This document shows positions 33,216 to 40,811 of a stretch of 64,000 nucleotides of DNA, in pieces. A program made the position numbers and the translations under genes. How positions within the stretch are numbered: position 1 is the stretch's first letter; each line of letters opens with the position of its first letter. The stretch comes from Rikenellaceae bacterium (GTDB lineage: Bacteria; Bacteroidota; Bacteroidia; Bacteroidales; Rikenellaceae), in the NCBI GenBank assembly GCA_015059945.1, contig SUZJ01000002.1, positions 1 through 64,000 of the forward strand, in the 5' to 3' direction. Below the pieces are notes generated by a model. It made no database searches and had not been told where the DNA came from. It saw only the letters and a program-made list of their open reading frames with translations.

Positions 33216-33869
33216 TTAGAAGCGGTATCCCACCGTTAAGCCGTAGGAGATGAAGCGAGTCTCGTCGGCAATGCGGTTGTACTCGCGAGAGCGGAACTGA
33301 TTTTGGTACCTCAGGTCAATCGACCAGTTCTTGATGTCGGCACCAATGTCGCCTGTCCAGCCCCAGGGATCACGCCTTATGAGGTCGGCAACCTCGTTCT
33401 GGTAGGCGTTGTTGGTATCCTTGAAGGTGGTGTTGGCCCTCTCTACGCAGTTGATGGTGTAGCTTGGGCCCCAGCTGCCTCGCAGAGTGATATTCTTGCT
33501 GAGCTTATAGCCGCCACCAATCAGCAGGGGCATATTTACCACGCCCGAGAAGGCGCTCTGGCCGGCCCCCATATAGAAGTCCATACCCCACAGCACGTCG
33601 AGCTGCATATAGAGCACCACAGGGGTGCGCTTGATGGGCAACAGGCCACGCAGGTAACCACCCACCTGCACGCCCAGATTGGGGGCGCCCAGCAGTGTTT
33701 TTAGGTCGCTTGTGTTGGTAACTATGTTCTGATAGGGCATCGATAGGCCTGCTTTGGGGCCGAATACGAAGTACTGCTTGCGCTCCTCGCGGGCCTTCTC
33801 GTAGTTCTGTGCACTGGCCGACATTGCCACTGTCAGCAGGGCCAATATGGTGAAAAGAATCTTCTTCAT
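33216..33869 (-). CDS. Outer-membrane beta-barrel protein (PorT-like)
   Basis: The 217-residue product has a cleavable signal peptide (about 1-20, ending ASA-Q). Alternating strands (FVFGPKAGLSMPY, LGVQVGGYLRG, VVLYMQLDVLWGM, ITLRGSWGPSY, WSIDLRYQNQF) and a terminal aromatic residue (YGLTVGYRF) are typical of 8-10-stranded outer-membrane barrels such as the PorT/OmpA-like group. The substrate is unknown. It lies 55 bases downstream of a lipoprotein gene with no clear promoter between, so the two are probably co-transcribed. Confidence 0.75.
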   Translation of the reverse strand: MKKILFTILALLTVAMSASAQNYEKAREERKQYFVFGPKAGLSMPYQNIVTNTSDLKTLLGAPNLGVQVGGYLRGLLPIKRTPVVLYMQLDVLWGMDFYMGAGQSAFSGVVNMPLLIGGGYKLSKNITLRGSWGPSYTINCVERANTTFKDTNNAYQNEVADLIRRDPWGWTGDIGADIKNWSIDLRYQNQFRSREYNRIADETRFISYGLTVGYRF

Positions 33870-33924
33870 CGCTCTTCTCTCTGTGTATATATATTATATA
33901 TAAATAAGTGTCAGTCTTGTCTAA

Positions 33925-35010
33925 TTACTCCTCCAAGCGCCAGTTGGTGAATGGGATGGGGCCGGTGGTGGCTGCGCGTGTGCCTACCTGGTCAAACTCG
34001 CTCTCGTCGTAGTTGTGCTCGAAGTAGGTCATCTTGCTGCTGGTGTTCATACCGTCGTAGTAGCCAACGAAGTCGGTGGCGTGGGTGCCGTCGAAGTCGA
34101 AGATTGCCCAACCGCAGTTGGTTACTACCTCTACCAGAGTGCCGCTTGCGTTCTCGTCAATCTTCTCGGTCTTGACAACCAGAGGACCCTCGCCATCGGT
34201 GCCTGCAAAGAGGCGCAAAATCTGGGTGCGCTCGGTGTTGTAGTACCACAGGGTGTCGTTGCGGAAGGCGTTTACCCTATCCTCGGACTCCATATCTTGG
34301 TGGTCGTAGTCCGAGCCGCTGAACGAGAGAGTTTGGGTTTCGGGGTCAAAACGGCCCAGCAGACGGGGCCTGGGCAGACCAAACCAGCCCGAAGCCACAT
34401 ACTGATACTTGCTCACCTTGTCCAATCGCAGGTAGAACTTGCCCGCATTGGGGTTGGTCGAGCCGGTCAGAGGGGTGTACTCGGTCAGGTAGTAGGGTGT
34501 TTTGATGCGGGGTGCATACTCGTCGTCTACGATTGTCAGCACACTCTCGGTGTAGTCGCCAATGTTGGCACTCTTGGCGGCTGTGAGCTCAAACTTAATC
34601 TCGGCGGTCTCGCTCTGCAAGAAGTCGTTGTCGAGGATGCTGAAATAGAGCTTCTTGTTGTACTGGCTATACGTTACCTCTATGCCGCTGATGATGGCGG
34701 TGTTGTCGTCGGGGTAGGTCACAGTGTAGCTCTCCTCGTCGCCTCGGTCGAAGGCGATGAGCTGCTTGAGCGTAAGTGCATTACCCTCGTGGTCTTTGCC
34801 TGCCTTGAAGGTAGCCTTCACGTCTACCACTACGGGGAACGACTCGGGGGTGTTGAGCTCCATCAGTCCTACGTAGCCATAGACTTGGTCTTCGTTGTAG
34901 CCGTAGGTCTTTGATGCGAACTCAATCGACGACTCTTTGGGCTCGGGGTTGCAACCCACTGCTGCTGCCACCATTGCGGCCAGAGCTATGAATTTGAAAA
35001 AATGTTTCAT
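33925..35010 (-). CDS. Surface lipoprotein with Calx-beta-like repeat
   Basis: The 361-residue product has a lipoprotein signal with lipobox AVGC (Cys20) followed by NPEPKESS. Residues about 30-170 contain a segment with SYTVTYPDDNTAIISG, YFSILDNDFLQSE and VLTIVDDE, the pattern of a Calx-beta domain. The rest is beta-rich and Trp/Tyr-rich, and I recognise no named family there. A TACCTTTG promoter and a leader hairpin lie upstream. It is probably co-transcribed with the barrel protein gene downstream, perhaps as an outer-membrane pair. Confidence 0.68.
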   Translation of the reverse strand: MKHFFKFIALAAMVAAAVGCNPEPKESSIEFASKTYGYNEDQVYGYVGLMELNTPESFPVVVDVKATFKAGKDHEGNALTLKQLIAFDRGDEESYTVTYPDDNTAIISGIEVTYSQYNKKLYFSILDNDFLQSETAEIKFELTAAKSANIGDYTESVLTIVDDEYAPRIKTPYYLTEYTPLTGSTNPNAGKFYLRLDKVSKYQYVASGWFGLPRPRLLGRFDPETQTLSFSGSDYDHQDMESEDRVNAFRNDTLWYYNTERTQILRLFAGTDGEGPLVVKTEKIDENASGTLVEVVTNCGWAIFDFDGTHATDFVGYYDGMNTSSKMTYFEHNYDESEFDQVGTRAATTGPIPFTNWRLEE

Positions 35011-35073
35011 TATAACTCGTTTAGTGTGTTCTTCTCTTTCTCTCGTTGTTGCTACTTGTCTTTTTTGTACGGT

Positions 35074-35099
35074 CGAGGGTGTCCATAGGACACACCTCG
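35074..35099 (-). promoter_or_regulatory. Leader hairpin of the Calx-beta-like lipoprotein gene
   Basis: CGAGG-TGTGTCC-TAT-GGACAC-CCTCG folds into a near-perfect 11-bp stem that starts a few bases after the expected transcription start. Confidence 0.5.
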
Positions 35100-35111
35100 C
35101 CCTTTGGCCTA

Positions 35112-35119
35112 CAAAGGTA
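35112..35119 (-). promoter_or_regulatory. Promoter -7 element for the Calx-beta-like lipoprotein gene
   Basis: The minus strand reads TACCTTTG, about 100 bases upstream of the start codon. Confidence 0.6.
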
Positions 35120-35158
35120 ACGTAATTTATCGGAAAATAGTCTTTTCGGTCATATTTT

Positions 35159-36532
35159 TTAAGCAGGCAGCGAGTTGCAATAGGTTTTGTACTGCTCCAC
35201 CACTCTGTTGGTGTAGGCCAGTGTTATGGCCCAGTCCCTGAAACGGCCAAAGCGGCAGTCGCTCGCCTCTATCCACTCGCTATCGCCCATATTGCGCATC
35301 ATCTGGCTCACAGCCTCCCACGAGCCACTGTCGCCACCCTCGGCCGCAACAAGCCTCTGGGCCTCCATAGTGCGTGTAATGCCGCAGTGGTAGCTGGCCA
35401 CAACAATAGCTGCTTGGTCGAAATTGGTGGGCTGATTGCCAAAGCCCAGTGCTCGGCTATTCTTGCGCAACAGCTTGGCTGCCAAGAGTATATTCGTATG
35501 AGTGTCGGCCAAGTCGCACCCCTCCATTCCAAACTCGGCCGCCACGATGGGCGTAACCTGCATAAGCCCCACAGCCCCTGCCTCGCTCACCAGGTCGGTG
35601 CGGAAGTTAGACTCATACAGAGCCATTGCCGACATCAGTCGCCAGTCCACTCCCACGCGCTCGCTTATGGGCCGTATCTGGTCGTCCCACACCGATATGC
35701 CACCCACAACTCGAGTGGGCTTATAGCGCAACTGGTCAAACCTCTGCGCCACCGAAGTGGGGCCAAAGTAGAGCTCCGCCATCGAGGCGTAGTCGTCGGT
35801 GGTCGAAAAGTCCAGCAGCACTGCCCCAAACGACCTTTTGAGCCTCATATCCCTGAAAATGAGCCTCACCTCTACACTCTCGTCAAAGGCGGCCACAGGG
35901 CGCAACCCTCGGTAGAGCACCTCTACCAACTCGGCCTCGCTCTTCTCGCACACAATGGCATCGCACCCACCTCTGAGCAACTTGCGAGCCATACTGTCGC
36001 CATCGTGCAGGGTGGTGTCGATTTTGGTCTGCCCGTCGGTGCTCAGCTCGGCAAAGGCAGCGGTATGGCGGAAGCCCAAGTCGGTAGCAATGCGTGCCCC
36101 CCTGCACAGCTCGGCAGCCGAGAGGGTGTCGGCCACACTCTTCCACGAGGGTATCATCACCACATATTGGGTTGTGTAGAGCCTCTCCGATGGGTAGCGG
36201 TGGAGCTTTACCCTGTCGGTCGTGAGAATGGTTGCAAGGTCGATGCGGCCCGAGTCGAGTCCGGCCTTAATCTCCTCTATCGTGTGGCCCGTAGTGTGAA
36301 CAAGCTGCTTGCCATAGCGTTGGGCCATAGTATCGACCAAGTCGGCCGCAAAGCCATAGCGCTCGCCACCGACCACAAAGTTACCTGCCACTTGGCGCGA
36401 CTGGGCCAGACGTAGCGTACCACCTCGCTCGACGTAGTTTTCGGCACATCCGTCGGCCAAGACGAGTGTGCACACTGCCGCGAGGCAGAAAAAGATGTTA
36501 CTGCGGAAAAAAGTTCTTCTTCTAATCATCAA
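35159..36532 (-). CDS. MltF-like lytic transglycosylase with solute-binding domain
   Basis: The 457-residue protein has an N-terminal signal with a lipoprotein-like cysteine in LADGC (about residue 29). A periplasmic solute-binding-protein type domain follows (about 38-280, GERYGFAADLVDTMAQRYG onward), then a C-terminal SLT lytic transglycosylase domain. Its ESNF (near LMSAMALYESNF) carries the catalytic glutamate, followed by GAVGLMQVTP and later NILLAAKLLRK. MltF enzymes cut peptidoglycan to 1,6-anhydro products. The start overlaps the porin gene's end by 11 bases, so translational coupling is likely. Two consecutive ATG codons make the exact start uncertain. Confidence 0.85.
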   Translation of the reverse strand: MMIRRRTFFRSNIFFCLAAVCTLVLADGCAENYVERGGTLRLAQSRQVAGNFVVGGERYGFAADLVDTMAQRYGKQLVHTTGHTIEEIKAGLDSGRIDLATILTTDRVKLHRYPSERLYTTQYVVMIPSWKSVADTLSAAELCRGARIATDLGFRHTAAFAELSTDGQTKIDTTLHDGDSMARKLLRGGCDAIVCEKSEAELVEVLYRGLRPVAAFDESVEVRLIFRDMRLKRSFGAVLLDFSTTDDYASMAELYFGPTSVAQRFDQLRYKPTRVVGGISVWDDQIRPISERVGVDWRLMSAMALYESNFRTDLVSEAGAVGLMQVTPIVAAEFGMEGCDLADTHTNILLAAKLLRKNSRALGFGNQPTNFDQAAIVVASYHCGITRTMEAQRLVAAEGGDSGSWEAVSQMMRNMGDSEWIEASDCRFGRFRDWAITLAYTNRVVEQYKTYCNSLPA

Positions 36533-38666
36533 AATACCACGAGAAACCGTATTTCAGCAAAGCGCGGTTGTAGGGGTAGTAGGGTAGTGAGTAGGATGCT
36601 TTGAAGTTTTCGAATAGATTTTCGCTTGCGTGTTGATACTGTACAAATATGCGCATACGCTTCCACTTGGCAACCAAGTACGCATTGACGTAGGGATAGT
36701 TGCCAACCTGAGCTTCGCGCTGGTTATAAAACATCATAGTCGCAGGGTTGTAGCCCTGGGCGTAGTAGGGGGTGTTGTACCAGGCGTCTACGCCCACCTT
36801 CACAGTGAGCACCTCTTTGACGGGCTGGAACTGGTAGAAGTACGACAGGTTGGCCGCAACCATGGGGACCGATACTACACTCTCGTCGGTGCTGTACTGC
36901 AAGAGCACTCGGTGGTTGAGGTGTAGCCCTCCGAAGGTGAAATCTTGGCGCAGGTAGAGCCCCGTAACGCTAACCGTAGCAGCCATTTGCGATGGTGTTG
37001 CATCGGCTCCGTAGTAGACGTGGTTGCCCAGCAGTGTCTGCATAAATCCAATGTGGGTGCCCCAAGCAGGTATACGCAGAGTTACCTCCAAATCGGTGCG
37101 GTTCTGTTTCTTAAAATTGTTTTCCCAAACGTAGTGGTTCGAGAAGTAGTTTTGGGCCCAATGTGACGGCTCTTGTAGGCGGAACCCAAAGCGGCCCGAG
37201 AGGATTATGGGCTGCTCTTTGATGTAGAGATACATATTGCCATCGGCATCGATGTCTACATCGCCTGCGCGGTAGCCTGCCAGGTTGTAGCGCATAAAGC
37301 CGTGATAGTCGAGATACTTGCTCACCTTGCCCCTTATGTCGGCATAGGCGTAGTAGCTGTTGTGCTTGGTGGTCTGGTAGCCCGTTATGTAGTCCTTCAG
37401 CCTGAACTGCATATACTGGTACATATCCCACCCTATACCGCCATCAATGGTGCCAATAACGCCCTCGCGGTCATAGGGTTGCAGCTGCACAAATAGGCGG
37501 TTCGTAAGGAGTGACTCGGCCAGTGAGTCGTTGCTCTCGGTGGGGCTCACATACCAGTTTTCGTAGAAGTTGCGCGTGTCGACCACCTTGCCTTGTCGGT
37601 CGGTAATTCTGTATGTGGTGCCCTTGTAGGTGTCGGAGTAGTTGCGGGCCCACTTGTTGTAGCTAATCGAGTGGCCTATGTAGAAGGCTGTGCGGTCGGC
37701 CATAGTAAATACGCTGTCGGTCAGTGGCACCAGTGGCACACCAAAGGCCTGTACGGCATAGAAGCCCGTATTGTTGGCCTTGTTCAGCGCATCGGTCATC
37801 TTCATAGGCATACCTGCGGCCGACTCGTAGAGAGTATCGGTCAGGTGCCAGGGCTCTACCAAGCCGCCATTCTCCCTCTGCGAAATGGTGTTATTCACCA
37901 CTCCTGCGTGTACCGAGTAGCGCTTGCCGGTGTGGTAAATGCCGGCCGAAAAGTCCGTAACCTTGCCCCTCTGCCAGTTGTAGATGCCTCGCGAGTGGTA
38001 AGTGTTGTAGGTCAGGTTGAAGCCCGTCGAGGGGGTGATGTTCTGTGCGTGCATCACCTTCAAGCTCTCCTCGGCATACCTCTTCTGGCCTGCTGTCTGG
38101 TAGGCAAAGATGGTGTAGGGGCGCTTGTTGTTGTAGTGGCGCGCATTCTCGGGGGTTATCAGGTACGAGTAGTAACCGTCGGTAAAGGTAAAGTTGTTGC
38201 CGTCGGGCCTGCGGAAGTAGTTCAGCGGGGTAGATACACCGCCCAGTATGCCCACATTGGCATCGCCAACATCCTCTACCATAAACGGATAATCGACATT
38301 GAACTCACTCAGCAGCGTATCGACTTCGCCCATCTTGACGTGGTTGGTGTAGGTGTCGGCCACCCACACAAAGTGTTTGCGGCGGCGCACCGAGTCGTCA
38401 AAGAAGTACGACTCCAGAGGCATAATCTCTTTTATCTTCACCGAGTCGGCTTGCTCTTCCTTGATGATGGGGTTGCCGTTTTCGTCGAGCTCTACCTCGC
38501 CCTCGTAGGGGTTGTCAATCATACTCTGCATAGCCTGTGCCTGAGCTATGGGGTCGCGCACGTCAATAGCATCGAAGCTCTGGGCCGAGGCGTAGGCAGA
38601 TACCCCAACCAGTGCCCACACCACGGCGGCCACCCTGACGAAGATATGTTTGGTCTTGAAACTCAT
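36522..38666 (-). CDS. Putative porin (Porin_10 family)
   Basis: The 714-residue product has a signal peptide (about 1-28, ending ASAQ), an acidic N-terminal stretch and long alternating beta strands rich in Tyr and Trp. The last strand ends FSWYFDD. Segments such as VGILGGVSTPLNYF, YFRRPDGNNF and NLTYNTYHSRGIYNW match the large putative porins of Bacteroidetes. It should form an outer-membrane channel of unknown substrate. The MltF-like gene overlaps its 3' end, and pssA lies 12 bases upstream on the same strand, so all three may form one unit. Confidence 0.8.
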   Translation of the reverse strand: MSFKTKHIFVRVAAVVWALVGVSAYASAQSFDAIDVRDPIAQAQAMQSMIDNPYEGEVELDENGNPIIKEEQADSVKIKEIMPLESYFFDDSVRRRKHFVWVADTYTNHVKMGEVDTLLSEFNVDYPFMVEDVGDANVGILGGVSTPLNYFRRPDGNNFTFTDGYYSYLITPENARHYNNKRPYTIFAYQTAGQKRYAEESLKVMHAQNITPSTGFNLTYNTYHSRGIYNWQRGKVTDFSAGIYHTGKRYSVHAGVVNNTISQRENGGLVEPWHLTDTLYESAAGMPMKMTDALNKANNTGFYAVQAFGVPLVPLTDSVFTMADRTAFYIGHSISYNKWARNYSDTYKGTTYRITDRQGKVVDTRNFYENWYVSPTESNDSLAESLLTNRLFVQLQPYDREGVIGTIDGGIGWDMYQYMQFRLKDYITGYQTTKHNSYYAYADIRGKVSKYLDYHGFMRYNLAGYRAGDVDIDADGNMYLYIKEQPIILSGRFGFRLQEPSHWAQNYFSNHYVWENNFKKQNRTDLEVTLRIPAWGTHIGFMQTLLGNHVYYGADATPSQMAATVSVTGLYLRQDFTFGGLHLNHRVLLQYSTDESVVSVPMVAANLSYFYQFQPVKEVLTVKVGVDAWYNTPYYAQGYNPATMMFYNQREAQVGNYPYVNAYLVAKWKRMRIFVQYQHASENLFENFKASYSLPYYPYNRALLKYGFSWYFDD

Positions 38667-38678
38667 TTTGTCGGTTTG

Positions 38679-39404
38679 TTACTGCTCTTTGGTTTGGCTT
38701 TTGCAGGCGAAAGTGCTAATTATAGACGCCAAAATGTAGAGAATTATTATGCCCCACAGCACTCCCAAGCCGCCAATTATCAGTGCGGCTGCGGCCACAA
38801 GCAGAAATGCGTAGCGCAAGCGGTTGGTCTTGTCGCGCAGACTCAGCCCCTTGAATTTGAGCGAGAACATCTTTATAGGCGATATGAGCAACCACGCAGC
38901 CACAATGCTCACCACCAGTATCACGCTGGGCGAGAGTGCGAACATACCCTCCTCTACTGCCCAAGCGAGCGAACCTATGGCCAGAGCGCAAGCGGGGGTG
39001 GGCAGACCGATGAAGCTCTCGTGCTGCTCGTCGTCGATGTTGAACCTCGCGAGCCTCAGGGCCGAGCAAGCCACCACTGCCAGCGTTACAAGCCACCAAG
39101 CACCCACTCCGTTGCCACCCAAGTAGAGGGCCGTGAGTATGAGCGAGGGGGTGAGTCCAAAACTGACCATATCGGCCAGCGAGTCGAGTTGCACACCCAG
39201 AGGCGAGTACTGACCCGTCAGTCGGGCAGCCATACCGTCGAGAAAGTCAAACAGTGCCGAGGCCAAGATAAAGAGCAGGGGCACTTTCAGACTCATCACT
39301 TCGGGGGCCCAAATGTGGCTCACAGCACACAGCGAGGCTATCGAGCCGCATAACAGGTTGGCCAAGGTGAGTATATTTGGCAGTGTGAAATACTTTACTT
39401 TCAT
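38679..39404 (-). CDS. pssA: CDP-diacylglycerol-serine O-phosphatidyltransferase
   Basis: PssA makes phosphatidylserine from CDP-diacylglycerol and serine at the inner membrane. The 241-residue protein has the CDP-alcohol phosphotransferase motif D-G-x2-A-R-x8-G-x3-D-x3-D, with D56, A60-R61, G70, D74 and D78, and several membrane segments. The open frame extends to 39,470, but promoter elements lie inside that part, so ATG 39,404 (MKVKYFTLPNILTLANLL) is chosen. Its product is the substrate of Psd (50,873), and CdsA (50,061) supplies its precursor. It is divergent from manC. Confidence 0.93.
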   Translation of the reverse strand: MKVKYFTLPNILTLANLLCGSIASLCAVSHIWAPEVMSLKVPLLFILASALFDFLDGMAARLTGQYSPLGVQLDSLADMVSFGLTPSLILTALYLGGNGVGAWWLVTLAVVACSALRLARFNIDDEQHESFIGLPTPACALAIGSLAWAVEEGMFALSPSVILVVSIVAAWLLISPIKMFSLKFKGLSLRDKTNRLRYAFLLVAAAALIIGGLGVLWGIIILYILASIISTFACKSQTKEQ

Positions 39405-39433
39405 CTTTTGCGTTAAAATAAAACAACTAAATA

Positions 39434-39465
39434 ATTGGCAAAGGTAGTAAAATTTCGTACTTTTG
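39434..39465 (+). promoter_or_regulatory. Promoter of manC
   Basis: ATTG (39,434-39,437) and TACTTTTG (39,458-39,465) are 20 bases apart. The -7 element forms the left half of the perfect palindrome TACTTTTGCGCAAAAGTA at 39,458-39,475. Confidence 0.62.
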
Positions 39466-39471
39466 CGCAAA
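39439..39471 (-). promoter_or_regulatory. Promoter of pssA
   Basis: On the minus strand TTTG (39,468-39,471) and TACCTTTG (39,439-39,446) are 21 bases apart. The -33 word lies inside the 18-bp palindrome shared with the manC promoter. Confidence 0.65.
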
Positions 39472-39498
39472 AGTAACTCCTAAAACATTACGTTTCTA

Positions 39499-40581
39499 AT
39501 GAATAATAACCACTATTGCGTAATTATGGCGGGTGGTGTGGGCAGTCGTTTCTGGCCCATCAGCCGTCACGACCGCCCAAAACAGTTTCTCGATGTGCTC
39601 GGTACGGGCAAGAGTTTTCTGCGTACCACTTTCGAGCGTTTTGCCAACATTATCCCTGTCGAGAATGTATTTGTGGCCACCAATACCGCCTACCGCGATA
39701 TGGTGCTGGCCGAGATTCCCGAACTCAAACCCGAGAATGTGCTGTGTGAGCCTCTGGGCCGCAACACTGCCCCCTGCATAGCCTATGCCGCAATGCGTAT
39801 CCGCAGTATCAACCCCGATGCTGTGATGGTGGCAACCCCCTCGGACCACCTCATTCTGAACGAGATACACTTCTGCGAGGTTATTCAGCAGTGCCTCGAC
39901 TTTGTCAGCGACAAGCAGGAGTCGCTGCTCACCATTGGCCTGCAACCCACCCGCCCCGCTACGGGCTACGGCTACATTCAGGTAAACAAACACGTTGCCG
40001 AGGGTAAGTTCAACAAGGCCAAGACCTTTACCGAAAAGCCCAACCGCGAGTTGGCCAACATATTCGTATCCAGTGGCGAGTACTTCTGGAACTCGGGCAT
40101 CTTCGTTTGGCGCGTCGATACCATCCTGCGCGCTTTCGAGGAGCACCAGCCCGAAACCTACCAGTTGCTCGACTCTATCAGCGAGCACTACGGTACCCCC
40201 ACCGAGCAGGAGGCCATCGACCGCATCTATCCCGAGTGTAGGGGTATCTCGGTCGACTACGGCATTATGGAGCGCTCGTCTAACGTGTGGGTACGTTGCA
40301 GCGACTTGGGGTGGAGCGATATCGGTACTTGGGGCTCGCTCTACCAGTACGCCTCGAAGGATGATAACGGCAACACTTATAGTGCCGACACCTTCACCTT
40401 CGACACCGAGAACTGCGTAATCAAAACCCCCGAGGGCAAGGTGGCCGTTATCGAGGGACTCAAAGACTACATCGTTGTCGATACGCCCGATGTGCTGATG
40501 GTTTGCCCCAAGAGCGCCGAGCAGAATATCAAGCGCTACATCGAAACAGTCAAATTCGCCAAAGGCGACAAACACGTTTAG
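39499..40581 (+). CDS. manC: Mannose-1-phosphate guanylyltransferase
   Basis: This enzyme makes GDP-mannose from mannose 1-phosphate and GTP for glycan and fucose synthesis. The 360-residue protein has the nucleotidyltransferase signature AGGVGSRFWPISRHDRPKQF at residues 11-30, TFTEKPNRELA near 183, NSGIFVWR near 198, and a C-terminal WSDIGTWGSLY segment. It lacks the C-terminal phosphomannose isomerase domain of bifunctional ManC/AlgA proteins, as is usual in Bacteroidetes. It starts 34 bases after the promoter core, divergent from pssA. A heptamer array begins at its stop codon. Confidence 0.93.
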   Translation: MNNNHYCVIMAGGVGSRFWPISRHDRPKQFLDVLGTGKSFLRTTFERFANIIPVENVFVATNTAYRDMVLAEIPELKPENVLCEPLGRNTAPCIAYAAMRIRSINPDAVMVATPSDHLILNEIHFCEVIQQCLDFVSDKQESLLTIGLQPTRPATGYGYIQVNKHVAEGKFNKAKTFTEKPNRELANIFVSSGEYFWNSGIFVWRVDTILRAFEEHQPETYQLLDSISEHYGTPTEQEAIDRIYPECRGISVDYGIMERSSNVWVRCSDLGWSDIGTWGSLYQYASKDDNGNTYSADTFTFDTENCVIKTPEGKVAVIEGLKDYIVVDTPDVLMVCPKSAEQNIKRYIETVKFAKGDKHV

Positions 40582-40610
40582 AGAATTGAGAATTGAAAAT
40601 TGAGAATTGA
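40581..40610. repeat. GARAATT heptamer array after manC
   Basis: Four GARAATT units begin at the last base of the manC stop codon and run into the 88-bp element. Confidence 0.8.
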
Positions 40611-40692
40611 GGCAAATGCGAGTAAGCGAGAGCAGAGATTGCTTGCAAGCTATGCCGAGCGTGAGCATTTTAGAGCAAGCGTTAGCTTGGTC
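40605..40692 (-). repeat. 88-bp hairpin element, copy B
   Basis: This is an inverted copy of 3,708-3,795, differing at only a few positions, with heptamer units at both ends. It is followed after 18 bases by copy C in the same orientation. Confidence 0.85.
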
Positions 40693-40710
40693 AATTGAGA
40701 ATTGAGAATT

Positions 40711-40793
40711 GGCAAATGCGAGTAAGCGAGAGCAGAGATTGCTTGCAAGCTATGCCGAGCAGGAGCATTTTAGAGCAGGCATAGCCTGAACAG
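40711..40793 (-). repeat. 88-bp hairpin element, copy C (variant end)
   Basis: Same orientation as copy B. The terminal hairpin has changed from CAAGC/GCTTG to CAGGC/GCCTG, keeping base pairing. The loop reads CTG instead of ACG, as in copy D. Confidence 0.82.
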
Positions 40794-40811
40794 AATTGAG
40801 AATTGAGAATT

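Noticed and set aside
40605-40793. Two direct repeats of ~85 bp as a possible CRISPR remnant
   Set aside because: The units are too long, there are no unique spacers or cas genes, and the other copies are solitary and dispersed.
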